Assembly: GCF_000768685.1 (NCBI RefSeq)
Contig: NZ_AVPK01000001.1
Location: 1 to 64,000, forward strand
Source of the DNA: Knoellia subterranea KCTC 19937
GTDB taxonomy: Bacteria; Actinomycetota; Actinomycetes; Actinomycetales; Dermatophilaceae
Direction: 5' to 3'
DNA length: 64,000 nt
Under the pieces are notes generated by a model. It searched no databases. It had not been told where the DNA came from and saw only the letters and a program-made list of their open reading frames with translations. Positions 17,005 through 25,130 of the stretch are shown here, one piece after another; position 1 is the stretch's first letter; every line of letters starts with the position of its first letter. Made by a program: the position numbers and the translations under genes.

Positions 17005-17808
17005 ATGTCCGGTGTCAACGACGCCATGGCCGCCGCCACACGACTCAACGAGATCGGCTTCGTCGAGTTCACGACCAAGCTCGTCAGCGACGTGTTCGAC
17101 ACGCTCGTCGCCTCGAACCTGCGTCAGCAGCAGGCGTTCATCGAGCTCCTCCAGGCGACGAGCAAGTCCCTCACCACGTACGTCAACGAGACGAAGGACG
17201 ACATCGGTCCGGGCGAGATCATGCAGGTCCTCACGGCCATCGCGCCACGCAACGACAAGACGCCGGCCACGAGCGACAGCACCACCTCCATCACGCCCGG
17301 CGGGACGATCACGGCCGCAGAGGCTGACACCATCAACACGGCTCTCACGATCACCGACCCCGCTACGAACGCGGTGACCAACGACAAGGCAGCCAAGGCC
17401 GGCGCCATCGACGACAAGGCGATCGACACCCTCCGCGACGCCGTCGCCCAGCGCGTGGCGGCCAACAAGTACACCCTCCTCAAGGAGATGGTGAAGCTCG
17501 GCATGCTTCGACTCGTCGTCACCGACGGGACGATCGAGAGTGGGCTCAACTTCCACTCCTACGGCTCGGACTACCTGCGCAACAACAGCAGCAACTACTC
17601 GAGCCAGCAGTTCCAGCTCAAGGCCAGTGCGCAGACCGGCAGCATCCTGTCGGCGTGGGTCAAGGCATCCGCGAGCACGGCGTACACGTCGGTCAACGTC
17701 AGCACCAGCAACACCTCCAGCGGCTCCAACTCGGGCGTCGACGTCACCATCACCGGTGGCGTGAAGATCAACTTCAAGACCGACTACCTGCCGCTCGATA
17801 CCCCCTGA
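17005..17808 (+). CDS. Uncharacterised cassette protein 1, paralogue of the next gene
   Basis: I do not recognise this 267-residue protein. There is no signal peptide or membrane segment. The N-terminus (about 13-80) is a helical block with EIGFVEFTTKLVSDVFDTLV. A Thr-rich acidic stretch (85-125) follows, then a helical block (137-183) ending in LRLVVTDGTIESGLNF, then a Ser/Thr/Asn-rich beta-like C-terminus ending in GVKINFKT (252-259). The first, third and last blocks recur in the following gene, so the two arose by duplication. The ATG at 17005 is preceded by GAAGGAGA. It starts a three-gene plus-strand cassette facing away from argC. Function unknown. Confidence 0.85.
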   Translation: MSGVNDAMAAATRLNEIGFVEFTTKLVSDVFDTLVASNLRQQQAFIELLQATSKSLTTYVNETKDDIGPGEIMQVLTAIAPRNDKTPATSDSTTSITPGGTITAAEADTINTALTITDPATNAVTNDKAAKAGAIDDKAIDTLRDAVAQRVAANKYTLLKEMVKLGMLRLVVTDGTIESGLNFHSYGSDYLRNNSSNYSSQQFQLKASAQTGSILSAWVKASASTAYTSVNVSTSNTSSGSNSGVDVTITGGVKINFKTDYLPLDTP

Positions 17809-17836
17809 CCGCACGCCTGACGCTAGGAGCTGAGCC

Positions 17837-18574
17837 ATGCCGGACAGCGATGTCTCCGATGTCGGCTTCGCGGAGTTCGTGGCGGTCCTCCTCGTGGAGA
17901 CCCTCGACTCGATCGTGGCCTCACACGCCAGCCAGGAGGACCGCCTGCGAGCACTCGACGCAGCGGCCGACCTCACGCCCGAGGAGGTCGCGGCCACTTC
18001 GATCACGGCGGGAATGGTCGACCTGACGCTCGTGGAGCTCTTCCCCGACGGCAAGGGCGGCACGACGGTGGCGGTCGATGGACCCGTCCCACCGCCCGAG
18101 TCGCTCGCCGACCTCGGAGTCGACCTGCCCTCGCGTGACGGCCGCCTGACGAGCAAGGACGTGGGTGCCCTGCGCAACGCGGTGGCGCTGCTCCTGGCCC
18201 GGCGGCACCTCGAGTCCGTGCAGGAGGTGCGCCGGCGCGGCGTTCCGCGGGTCCTCGTCGACGGCGGGACGCTGCGCGCCAAACTGGCCTTCAGCACCAC
18301 CCGCGCGACCACTCCGGCCCCCACGCCGGCGCGCGCGGCCACACCCGGGCTCACCCCGGCAGCGTCGCGCACGGCCCTCTCGACCATCCCCATCAGTCGG
18401 ATCGGTGACCTCATCGGTCCGCGCGCCACGGTCCTGCGCCCCGAGGTCCTCGACGGGATTCGTGATCTGAGGCTGCGCGTACGGCCACCCGCCCAGACGA
18501 CCGAGCCGGGCGAGCCCGCGGAGAAGGCCGACGTCTTCGGGGAGATCGAGATCCGATTCCGGACGGAGCTCTGA
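17837..18574 (+). CDS. Uncharacterised cassette protein 2, paralogue of protein 1
   Basis: A 245-residue protein of unknown function. It shares three blocks with its upstream neighbour: GFAEFVAVLLVETLDSIVAS near 10-29, a helical block at 106-152 ending in PRVLVDGGTLRAKLAF, and the C-terminal GEIEIRFRT at 235-243. It lacks the Ser/Asn-rich tail and instead has an Ala/Thr/Pro-rich linker (about 155-185). No catalytic motif, signal peptide or membrane helix is seen. An AGGAGC-like site lies before the ATG. The stop is one base before the third gene, so translation is probably coupled. Confidence 0.85.
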   Translation: MPDSDVSDVGFAEFVAVLLVETLDSIVASHASQEDRLRALDAAADLTPEEVAATSITAGMVDLTLVELFPDGKGGTTVAVDGPVPPPESLADLGVDLPSRDGRLTSKDVGALRNAVALLLARRHLESVQEVRRRGVPRVLVDGGTLRAKLAFSTTRATTPAPTPARAATPGLTPAASRTALSTIPISRIGDLIGPRATVLRPEVLDGIRDLRLRVRPPAQTTEPGEPAEKADVFGEIEIRFRTEL

Positions 18575-18575
18575 G

Positions 18576-19208
18576 ATGGGTCCGGCAGAGCTGGCCGCCC
18601 TCGTGGCACGCGAGGCGGACGCCGGCGTGGCGGGGGCCCTGCGTGCCTTCGATGCTTCAGGAGCTCTGGAGGTCGAACAGGTCGTCGGGCGCATCGGTTC
18701 CCTCCCCCGGTCGAGCACGACGCCGTGGGAGGACGTCGTGTGGCAGGCCGAAGTCGTCATGCGCCCCACGGGTCTTGTGCGAGACCCCGAGGTCGAGGAA
18801 TCGGATGCCTCCGTCGACGTACCCGCGGTGATCTCACGACTCCCGGTCGCCGCCCTGCGCGGCGTGGGTCCGCGGTGGACGGCTCTTCTCTCCGACAGAG
18901 GAGTCCGGACCATCGGCGAACTCGCGTCCGTCGGACCGTCGACCCTTGCGTCGTGGTCCCGTGAGCGCAATGGAGGGTATGCCGTTCAGCTCGTTGCGCG
19001 TGCCCGCTCCTGTGCCGGTGCGTGGCCCCGCGTTGACCGCACCGATGTGCGCTCGATCGTCGAGGTCTCCGAATCCGATCCGGGAGACGTGGCGGGCTGG
19101 CCGCCGGGGAGTCGCGCCGACGCTGCGGCACTGTGGGCCTCGTGCCTCCGGCTCCGCGCCGCGATCGACGACGACGTCCTGGAGCGACTCGCCGTCAGTG
19201 GCGCCTGA
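18576..19208 (+). CDS. Uncharacterised cassette protein 3 with a helix-hairpin-helix segment
   Basis: A 210-residue protein ending the cassette. Residues 90-127 (from LPVAALRGVGPRWTALLSDR through TIGELASVGPSTLASW) match the helix-hairpin-helix pattern used for non-specific DNA or protein contacts, as in RuvA-like and DUF4332-like proteins. The flanking regions are acidic and helical with no known fold. It begins one base after the previous stop and ends 2 bp from the convergent SDR gene. It is not paralogous to the other two. A DNA-binding or scaffold role is only a guess. Confidence 0.8.
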   Translation: MGPAELAALVAREADAGVAGALRAFDASGALEVEQVVGRIGSLPRSSTTPWEDVVWQAEVVMRPTGLVRDPEVEESDASVDVPAVISRLPVAALRGVGPRWTALLSDRGVRTIGELASVGPSTLASWSRERNGGYAVQLVARARSCAGAWPRVDRTDVRSIVEVSESDPGDVAGWPPGSRADAAALWASCLRLRAAIDDDVLERLAVSGA

Positions 19209-19210
19209 AC

Positions 19211-19945
19211 TCAGGTCCCCAGTGGATCGTCGTCGCCCCAGGTGATGAGGCCAAGGGTCCGGTCGAGTTCACGCAGACCCACATCGGCGCGAGCCCGGAG
19301 CGACTCGACCGTGTCCGTCCCGGCCCGCACCATGCGACCGCTCCACGCGTCGAGCTCCCCACGGGCGATGGCGAGCAGAAGCGCAGTGACCTCTTCGGGA
19401 GCGGTCCACTCGGTGCGGTCCCGATGGGCGTCCATGGCCTCGGTCATGTCGGTCCTGACCACGCCCGGGGCCAGGTCGAAGACGAGCGCGGTGCGATCAG
19501 GTCCGAGACCCAGACCTGACGTGATGCGGGCCAGAGCGCCCTTGCTCACGTTGTAGGCGGTCGCGATGTCGTAGTTCTTGTAGGCGGCACCCGAGTTGAT
19601 GTTGACTATGCGACCCATCCCGGGCGTGAGGTGCGGAAGCACTGTGTGGGTCATGAGATAGGGACCGCGCACGTTCGTCTCGATCGTGGCCCACCACTGG
19701 TCGGGGTCGCTCTCGGCGAGGCTGACCTCGGTGTCGATGACACCCGCGTTGTTGACGAGCAGGTCGACTCGCCCGTGGCGAGCGACGATGTTTTCCACCC
19801 AAGCGCGAACGGCGGCGGGGTCGGTCACGGGTGCCGTGGAGCGCGAGCCACGCTCCACGGCATACCCGTTGTCCTGCAACGCATCCGCGAGATGCGCACC
19901 GATGCCGCGCGAGGCTCCGGTGACGATCGCGACGGGCTGCGTCAT
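19211..19945 (-). CDS. Short-chain dehydrogenase/reductase
   Basis: An NAD(P)-dependent oxidoreductase of the classical SDR family, 244 residues. It has the TGASRGIG nucleotide motif (9-16), NNAG (65-68), catalytic Ser118 and the YxxxK pair Tyr131/Lys135. The substrate cannot be told from the sequence. The ATG overlaps the pheT stop (ATGA), so it is co-translated with phenylalanyl-tRNA synthetase without an obvious functional link. It converges on the unknown cassette with a 2-bp gap. Confidence 0.88.
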   Translation of the reverse strand: MTQPVAIVTGASRGIGAHLADALQDNGYAVERGSRSTAPVTDPAAVRAWVENIVARHGRVDLLVNNAGVIDTEVSLAESDPDQWWATIETNVRGPYLMTHTVLPHLTPGMGRIVNINSGAAYKNYDIATAYNVSKGALARITSGLGLGPDRTALVFDLAPGVVRTDMTEAMDAHRDRTEWTAPEEVTALLLAIARGELDAWSGRMVRAGTDTVESLRARADVGLRELDRTLGLITWGDDDPLGT

Positions 19946-22491
19946 CGCTGGACGGCCCCTGTGGTGGAGGCCGCATGTGCGACCGCGGCGTCACGGAGGC
20001 GGGAGACCTCCTCGGTCGTGAGCGTCCGGTCGGGGGCACGGAAGGTCAGCCGATAGGCCAGCGACTTCTGCCCCGCCTCGAGCTGATCGCCGCGATAGAC
20101 GTCGAAGAGCGCCACCGACTCGAGCGAGTCGCCCGCGCCCTCCCGGAGGGCCGCCTCGAGCCTGGCGGACGTGACGCCTTCGTCGACGACGAGGGCGACG
20201 TCGCTCTGGGCCATCGGGAAGGTCGTCAGGGTCGCAGCCTGAACCGTTGCCTCGGCAGCGGCCGTCAGGACGTCCAGGTCGAGCTCGCCCCCCACGGTGC
20301 GGGCGGGCAGGCCAAGCGCTGCGATGACCTTGGGGTGCAACTCACCCACGTGGCCGACGACGCCGCCGTCGACAAGCTGGACGCGCGCGCAACGGCCCGG
20401 GTGATAGGGCGCGACAGCGTCATTGACGACCTCGAGCCGGACGGCCAGTGCCTCGCCGAGCACGCGGACGACGTCGACGACGTCCGTCACGTCGGCCGGA
20501 CGGCCCGCACCCCACCAACCGCGACGGTCACGGTCACCGGCGAGCAGAAGTGCGACGTGGCGGGGCTGATGCGGCACGGCAGCGCGAATCTCGGCGAGCC
20601 GCTCGTCCGAGGGGCGCACACCGACGTCCTCGGTCGGCGCGGACTGCTGGGCTCCTTCGAGGTCAACGACCAGACCCACCTCGAACAGACCCACGTCACG
20701 CGTCCCCCGGGCGACGTTGCGACGCAAGGCGTCGACCATCGTGGCGAGGAGCCTCGTCCGCATGAGGGGCTGCTCGTCGGACAGGGGGTTCGCCAGCCGC
20801 ACCGAGCGCGCGAGCTCGGCGTCGGTGTCCAGCCCGAGGGCCTCGTAGCGGTCGGCCCCGACGAACGGTGCACTCCAGATCTCGGACAGCCCCTCGCCGG
20901 CCAGGACGCCGGCGACGATGCGCCGCACCCGCTGGGCATGGGTCAGACCGGCGCCACCGGGAGGAGTGGGCACCACCGACGGGATGGCGTCGTACCCGTG
21001 GATCCGAGCCACCTCTTCGACGAGGTCCTCCGCGGTCGTGAGGTCCGGTCGCCACGTCGGGGGTGTCACGGTGAGGACGTCGCCGTCTCGAGCAACGGTG
21101 CAGCCCACGGCCTCGAGCCGCTCGACGACCTCGGTGTCGGCGTAGTCCACGCCGACGATCCGCGACGGGAACCCGGCCGCCATCGTGATCGGCGCGGGTG
21201 CCATCGGGGAGCCGACGTCGGTGACCGCCTCGTCCGCGACTCCACCGCCGTGCTCGACGAGCAGATCGACGGCGAGCTGGGCGGCCGCAGCCGCCAGGGC
21301 GGGGTCGACGCCGCGCTCGAAGCGTCGGGACGCCTCGGACGGAAGCTTGTGACGTCGCGCCGAGCGGGCGATGGTGACCGCCTCGAAGTGAGCGGCTTCG
21401 ATGAGGACGTCGCGCGTCGACGGGCCGACCTCGGTCTGCGCGCCACCCATGACACCGGCGATCGCGATGGGGCGCTCGCCTCCGCGGTCGGTGATGAGGA
21501 GGTCGCCCTCGTCGAGCGTGCGGTCCTGGTCATCGAGCGTGGTCAGGCGCTCACCCGCGCGGGCGCGGCGCACGACGATCGGGGCCTGGAGCGTGTCGAG
21601 GTCGAAGGCGTGCAACGGCTGGCCGAGCCCGAGCATGACGTAGTTCGTCACGTCGACCGGCAGCGAGATCGGACGCATGCCGGCCTCGGTGAGGCGGGTG
21701 GCCATCCAGCGGGGTGTGGGGGCCGTGACATCGATGCCACGGACGACCCGTGCCACATAGCGGTCGCATCCGTCGCGTCCACGAATCGGGTCCTCGTCGC
21801 GGAGCTCGACCGGAAACCCGTCATCGGTGCCACGAGGGGCCCGGGCGGACAACTCCGCAGCCGGGTCGGTGAAGTCCGCGCCGGTGGCGTGCGAATACTC
21901 GCGGGCCACTCCACGCACCGCGAAGCAGTAGCCGCGGTCGGGCGTGACGTTGACCTCGACGGTCTCGCGGTCCAGACCGAGCAACGGGATGGCGTCCAGC
22001 CCCGGCGTGAGGGACGCGAGGGTGGCCTCGTCCCCGGCGAACTTGCGGGTGAGGACGAGGATCCCGTCGTGGTCCTCACCGATGCCGAGCTCGCGCTCGG
22101 AGCAGATCATGCCGGAGGAGACGTGACCGTACGTCTTGCGCGCGCTGACCTCGAGGGGACCCTGAGGGGTGGAGATGACTCCCCCGGGCAGGATGACGAC
22201 GACGAGGTCACCGGGCTCGAAGTTGTGGGCGCCACAGACGATGCCCTGCGGCTCTCCGGTCCCGTTGGAGTCACCGACGTCGACGGTGCACCAGTTGATC
22301 GTCTTGCCGTTCTTCTGCGGCTCCGGCTCCATCGTGAGGACGCGCCCGACGACGAGTGGGCCGGTGACACCACCTGTGTGCAGGCCCTCCTCCTCGAGGC
22401 CGACGCGCACCAGGTCGGCGGCGATCTGCTCGCCGGTGGCGTCGGTGGGGACGGCGACGTACTCGCGCAGCCAGTCGACAGGAACCCGCAT
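19942..22491 (-). CDS. pheT: Phenylalanyl-tRNA synthetase beta subunit
   Basis: The non-catalytic, tRNA-binding subunit of the alpha2-beta2 enzyme, 849 residues. An N-terminal EMAP-like tRNA-binding domain (about 40-155) is followed by the B3/B4 editing region, the B5 domain and a C-terminal ferredoxin-fold anticodon-binding domain (from about 755; VALFDVYRG segment). The ATG at 22491 is preceded by GGAG five bases upstream and gives the family start MRVPVDWLREYV. The frame extends upstream into the pheS gap without support. Confidence 0.96.
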   Translation of the reverse strand: MRVPVDWLREYVAVPTDATGEQIAADLVRVGLEEEGLHTGGVTGPLVVGRVLTMEPEPQKNGKTINWCTVDVGDSNGTGEPQGIVCGAHNFEPGDLVVVILPGGVISTPQGPLEVSARKTYGHVSSGMICSERELGIGEDHDGILVLTRKFAGDEATLASLTPGLDAIPLLGLDRETVEVNVTPDRGYCFAVRGVAREYSHATGADFTDPAAELSARAPRGTDDGFPVELRDEDPIRGRDGCDRYVARVVRGIDVTAPTPRWMATRLTEAGMRPISLPVDVTNYVMLGLGQPLHAFDLDTLQAPIVVRRARAGERLTTLDDQDRTLDEGDLLITDRGGERPIAIAGVMGGAQTEVGPSTRDVLIEAAHFEAVTIARSARRHKLPSEASRRFERGVDPALAAAAAQLAVDLLVEHGGGVADEAVTDVGSPMAPAPITMAAGFPSRIVGVDYADTEVVERLEAVGCTVARDGDVLTVTPPTWRPDLTTAEDLVEEVARIHGYDAIPSVVPTPPGGAGLTHAQRVRRIVAGVLAGEGLSEIWSAPFVGADRYEALGLDTDAELARSVRLANPLSDEQPLMRTRLLATMVDALRRNVARGTRDVGLFEVGLVVDLEGAQQSAPTEDVGVRPSDERLAEIRAAVPHQPRHVALLLAGDRDRRGWWGAGRPADVTDVVDVVRVLGEALAVRLEVVNDAVAPYHPGRCARVQLVDGGVVGHVGELHPKVIAALGLPARTVGGELDLDVLTAAAEATVQAATLTTFPMAQSDVALVVDEGVTSARLEAALREGAGDSLESVALFDVYRGDQLEAGQKSLAYRLTFRAPDRTLTTEEVSRLRDAAVAHAASTTGAVQR

Positions 22492-22558
22492 CAGTACTCC
22501 ACTCCAGCAGTCAGGACAATGGCGTGCGCGTCCAGCGCACGCAGGGCAAGGGGGCGCA

Positions 22559-23653
22559 TCAGATCTCGAGCCCGAACTGCGCGTCGAAGCGCACGTCACC
22601 CTCGATCATGTCGCGCATGTCGCTCACGCCGGTGCGGAACATCAGCGCCCGGTCGATGCCCATGCCGAAGGCGAAACCGGTGTAGCGGTCGGGGTCGACG
22701 CCGCACGCGGTCAGCACGTTGCGGTTGACCATGCCGCAGCCACCCCACTCGATCCAGCCGGTGCCCTTGCAGGTCCGGCAGTCGGGGTCCTCGCCGCGGC
22801 AGACGAAGCAGCGCAGGTCCATCTCGGCGCTCGGCTCGGTGAACGGGAAGAACGACGGACGCAGACGCGTGGTGATGCCCTCGCCGAAGAGCTCGGTGGC
22901 GAGGCGGTCGAGCGTGCCCTTGAGGTGCGCCATGGTGATGCCCTCGTCGACGGCGAGGCCCTCGACCTGGTGGAACGCCGGCATGTGGGTCGCGTCGAGC
23001 TCGTCGGTGCGGAACACGCGGCCGATCGCCGCGACGTAGACGGGCACGCCGCGGTCGAGCAGCGTGCGCGCCTGCACGGGAGAGGTGTGGGTGCGCAGGA
23101 CAAGCCCGTCCTTGGGCGGGTCGACATAGAACGTGTCCTGCATCTGTCGGGCCGGGTGGTCCGCGTCGAAGTTCAGCGCGTCGAAGTTGAACCACTCGGC
23201 CTCGATCTCGGGGCCTTCGGCGATCTCCCACCCCATGCCGACGAAGAGGTCGGCAATGCGCTGGGACATGAGCTCGATGGGGTGGCGGCGACCGAGGGGG
23301 CGACGGCCCGTCGGGAGGGTGACGTCGACGGCCTCGTCCGTGAGGATGCGCTCGTCGCGCTCGGCCTCGAGCTCGGCCTGACGCGCGGCGAAGGCCTGGC
23401 TGACGCGACCCCGGGCCTGTCCGACGCGCTTGCCCGCCTCGGCCTTGGCGCTCGGAGGGAGCGCCCCGATCTCACGGTTGGCCAGGGCAAGGGCCGACTT
23501 GTCGCCCTGGTGCGCCGAACGCAGCGCCTTGAGCTCGTCGAGCGAGCCGGCGGCGGCCACGGCCTCGAGCGCCGTGCTCACGGCCTCATCGATGGCCTCG
23601 GGATCGAGCACGGCGACCTCCACCGGGTCGTAGTTCGTGTTGGGTCCGGACAT
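22559..23653 (-). CDS. pheS: Phenylalanyl-tRNA synthetase alpha subunit
   Basis: The catalytic class II subunit, 364 residues. An N-terminal coiled-coil arm (about 20-100) precedes the catalytic core with motif 2 (IGRVFRTDELDATH) and motif 3 (GFAFGMGIDRALM). A Cys-rich insert (CFVCRG...CRTC) precedes WGGCGMVN and could bind zinc; similar inserts occur in other actinobacterial PheS. The ATG at 23653 begins the operon pheS-pheT-SDR. A leader of about 200 nt upstream holds a hairpin and a possible short reading frame. Confidence 0.96.
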   Translation of the reverse strand: MSGPNTNYDPVEVAVLDPEAIDEAVSTALEAVAAAGSLDELKALRSAHQGDKSALALANREIGALPPSAKAEAGKRVGQARGRVSQAFAARQAELEAERDERILTDEAVDVTLPTGRRPLGRRHPIELMSQRIADLFVGMGWEIAEGPEIEAEWFNFDALNFDADHPARQMQDTFYVDPPKDGLVLRTHTSPVQARTLLDRGVPVYVAAIGRVFRTDELDATHMPAFHQVEGLAVDEGITMAHLKGTLDRLATELFGEGITTRLRPSFFPFTEPSAEMDLRCFVCRGEDPDCRTCKGTGWIEWGGCGMVNRNVLTACGVDPDRYTGFAFGMGIDRALMFRTGVSDMRDMIEGDVRFDAQFGLEI

Positions 23654-23748
23654 GACTTCCACTTCTCGTCGCGGGCGCGTCGGATCGCGCCCTGCGGGCT
23701 GGGACATCTGCGTGTGGTGTCACGCGCCCTCGGTCGAGGCGATCAGTC

Positions 23749-23850
23749 GCCGCCCCTGATCGTTGATCAGGCGGCCTGCGCCACCGAGCCCGAGGGCACG
23801 ATAAATCGGCGCACGGCACGGGGGGTGCGGGAGGCCGAGGAGGGGGACAT
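23749..23850 (-). promoter_or_regulatory. pheS leader: short reading frame ending in a hairpin
   Basis: On the minus strand an ATG at 23850 (preceded by GGGTGG) opens a 27-codon frame ending at 23767. Its stop lies inside a hairpin whose arms are 23775-23765 (GCCGCCTGATC) and 23761-23749, with a two-base bulge. A stop codon buried in a stem resembles leader-peptide attenuators. However, the peptide has one Phe only and no U-run follows, so attenuation by charged tRNA-Phe is doubtful. Confidence 0.3.
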
Positions 23851-23860
23851 GCCACCCAGC

Positions 23861-25039
23861 CTATCGCGCGGGGGCGATCCGCCGACGCCGGGACTGGGCA
23901 CCCGCAGCACCGATGAGGGCCACCCCGAGGCCAACGCACGCCGGGAGGAGGAACCCACCCTGCGGGCCCAACCCGTCGATGGCCACACCGGCGAACGGCG
24001 CGCCCAGCGCGCCACCGAGAGTGAGGGACGAACCATGCCATCCCATCGCTTCTCCTCGAGCCGACGCGGGCACGATGCGACTCGCCTGGTCGACGCTCGC
24101 CGTGATCGTCGGCGCGCACAGCAGTCCGGCGAGGAAGGCCAGTGGCGTCAACAGGGCGACGCTGTCCGCGATCGCCATCGGCAGCGTCACGAGCGCCAAC
24201 GCGCAGAGCAGCCAGAACACCGACACCGGGCGCTTGAGTCCTCCATAGACGACGGCTCCGATGAGTGATCCCAGACCCCACGCGGCAAGGACGATGCCCA
24301 CGGCCGTCGGCAGACCCATCTCGCGGACGCTGGCAACGATGCCGAGGTCCGTACCCGAGAGGACGAACGTCGCGCAGGCGGCGGCACAACAAACAGCGAT
24401 GAACGGCACCCCGAACCACGCCGACCGGGGGACGGACTCCCCCGCCTCGTCCTCGGACTCGCCGAGCAGTGGCAGGTCGATGATCCAGAGGAGCACCCCA
24501 CCCAGAACACCCAGCATCTGCACGCCGAAGAGCACCCAACGGGTGTCCCAGTGCGACGCCGCCCAGATCGTCGCCGCCGGTCCGACGATGAACGCCAACT
24601 CGACAGCCACGGCATCGAGTGAGATCGCGGTCCGACGCTCCTGGCTCGGCACTGCGGCGATGACGGCCTGTCGCACGATCGAGAAGCTCGGGATGACGAA
24701 CAGGCCAGCCACACCGGCCAGTACGAGCAGGGGCAGATAACCCACCCACGGCGCGATCGACCAACAGACCAGCGCGACGAGCGTCGAGGGCAGCACGACG
24801 CGGCGCAGGCCGAGCCGATCGAGAAGGCGCCCGCGCCACGGCCCACTCACGGCCACGGCCACGGTGGCGACGGACGCGAGAAGTCCGGCAGCGGCATACG
24901 AGTGCCGCAGTGTCGTCACGACGTGGACGGTGAGCAGCACGCCGGCCGAGAAGACGGGGATGCGGACGAAGGATCCGACGAGGAGCGCGGTCCTCAGGTC
25001 GCGGCTGCCCAGTGCCACCCGGTAGGGCGCCAGCGACAT
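23861..25039 (-). CDS. MFS transporter
   Basis: A membrane transporter of the major facilitator superfamily, 392 residues with about twelve hydrophobic helices and a central hydrophilic loop near 190-205 (GESEDEAGESVP). A typical GPWRGRLLDRLGLRR loop lies between helices 2 and 3. It resembles uncharacterised efflux-type MFS proteins; the substrate is unknown. The ATG at 25039 follows the end of the histidine kinase gene by about 90 bp containing a perfect hairpin, so it may be co-transcribed with the kinase. Confidence 0.88.
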   Translation of the reverse strand: MSLAPYRVALGSRDLRTALLVGSFVRIPVFSAGVLLTVHVVTTLRHSYAAAGLLASVATVAVAVSGPWRGRLLDRLGLRRVVLPSTLVALVCWSIAPWVGYLPLLVLAGVAGLFVIPSFSIVRQAVIAAVPSQERRTAISLDAVAVELAFIVGPAATIWAASHWDTRWVLFGVQMLGVLGGVLLWIIDLPLLGESEDEAGESVPRSAWFGVPFIAVCCAAACATFVLSGTDLGIVASVREMGLPTAVGIVLAAWGLGSLIGAVVYGGLKRPVSVFWLLCALALVTLPMAIADSVALLTPLAFLAGLLCAPTITASVDQASRIVPASARGEAMGWHGSSLTLGGALGAPFAGVAIDGLGPQGGFLLPACVGLGVALIGAAGAQSRRRRIAPAR

Positions 25040-25069
25040 GACCGACACCCTCGCACCCCTTCGCCGCTC

Positions 25070-25091
25070 CTTCTTTCGCTTTCGAAAGAAG
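25070..25091. repeat. Perfect 9-bp inverted repeat between kinase and transporter genes
   Basis: CTTCTTTCG and CGAAAGAAG are separated by four bases. No U-run follows on either strand, so it is as likely an operator or mRNA-stability hairpin as a terminator. Its AT-rich arms contrast with the GC-rich surroundings. Confidence 0.5.
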
Positions 25092-25130
25092 GGTATGCCG
25101 GGTGGTCGCCTCCCCCCAACCGCATTTCGG

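Noticed and set aside
19975-22728. A 917-residue open frame opposite pheT and pheS
   Set aside because: High-GC codon bias opens antisense frames; the protein is low-complexity Asp/Arg/Val-rich with no motif, while pheT is certain.
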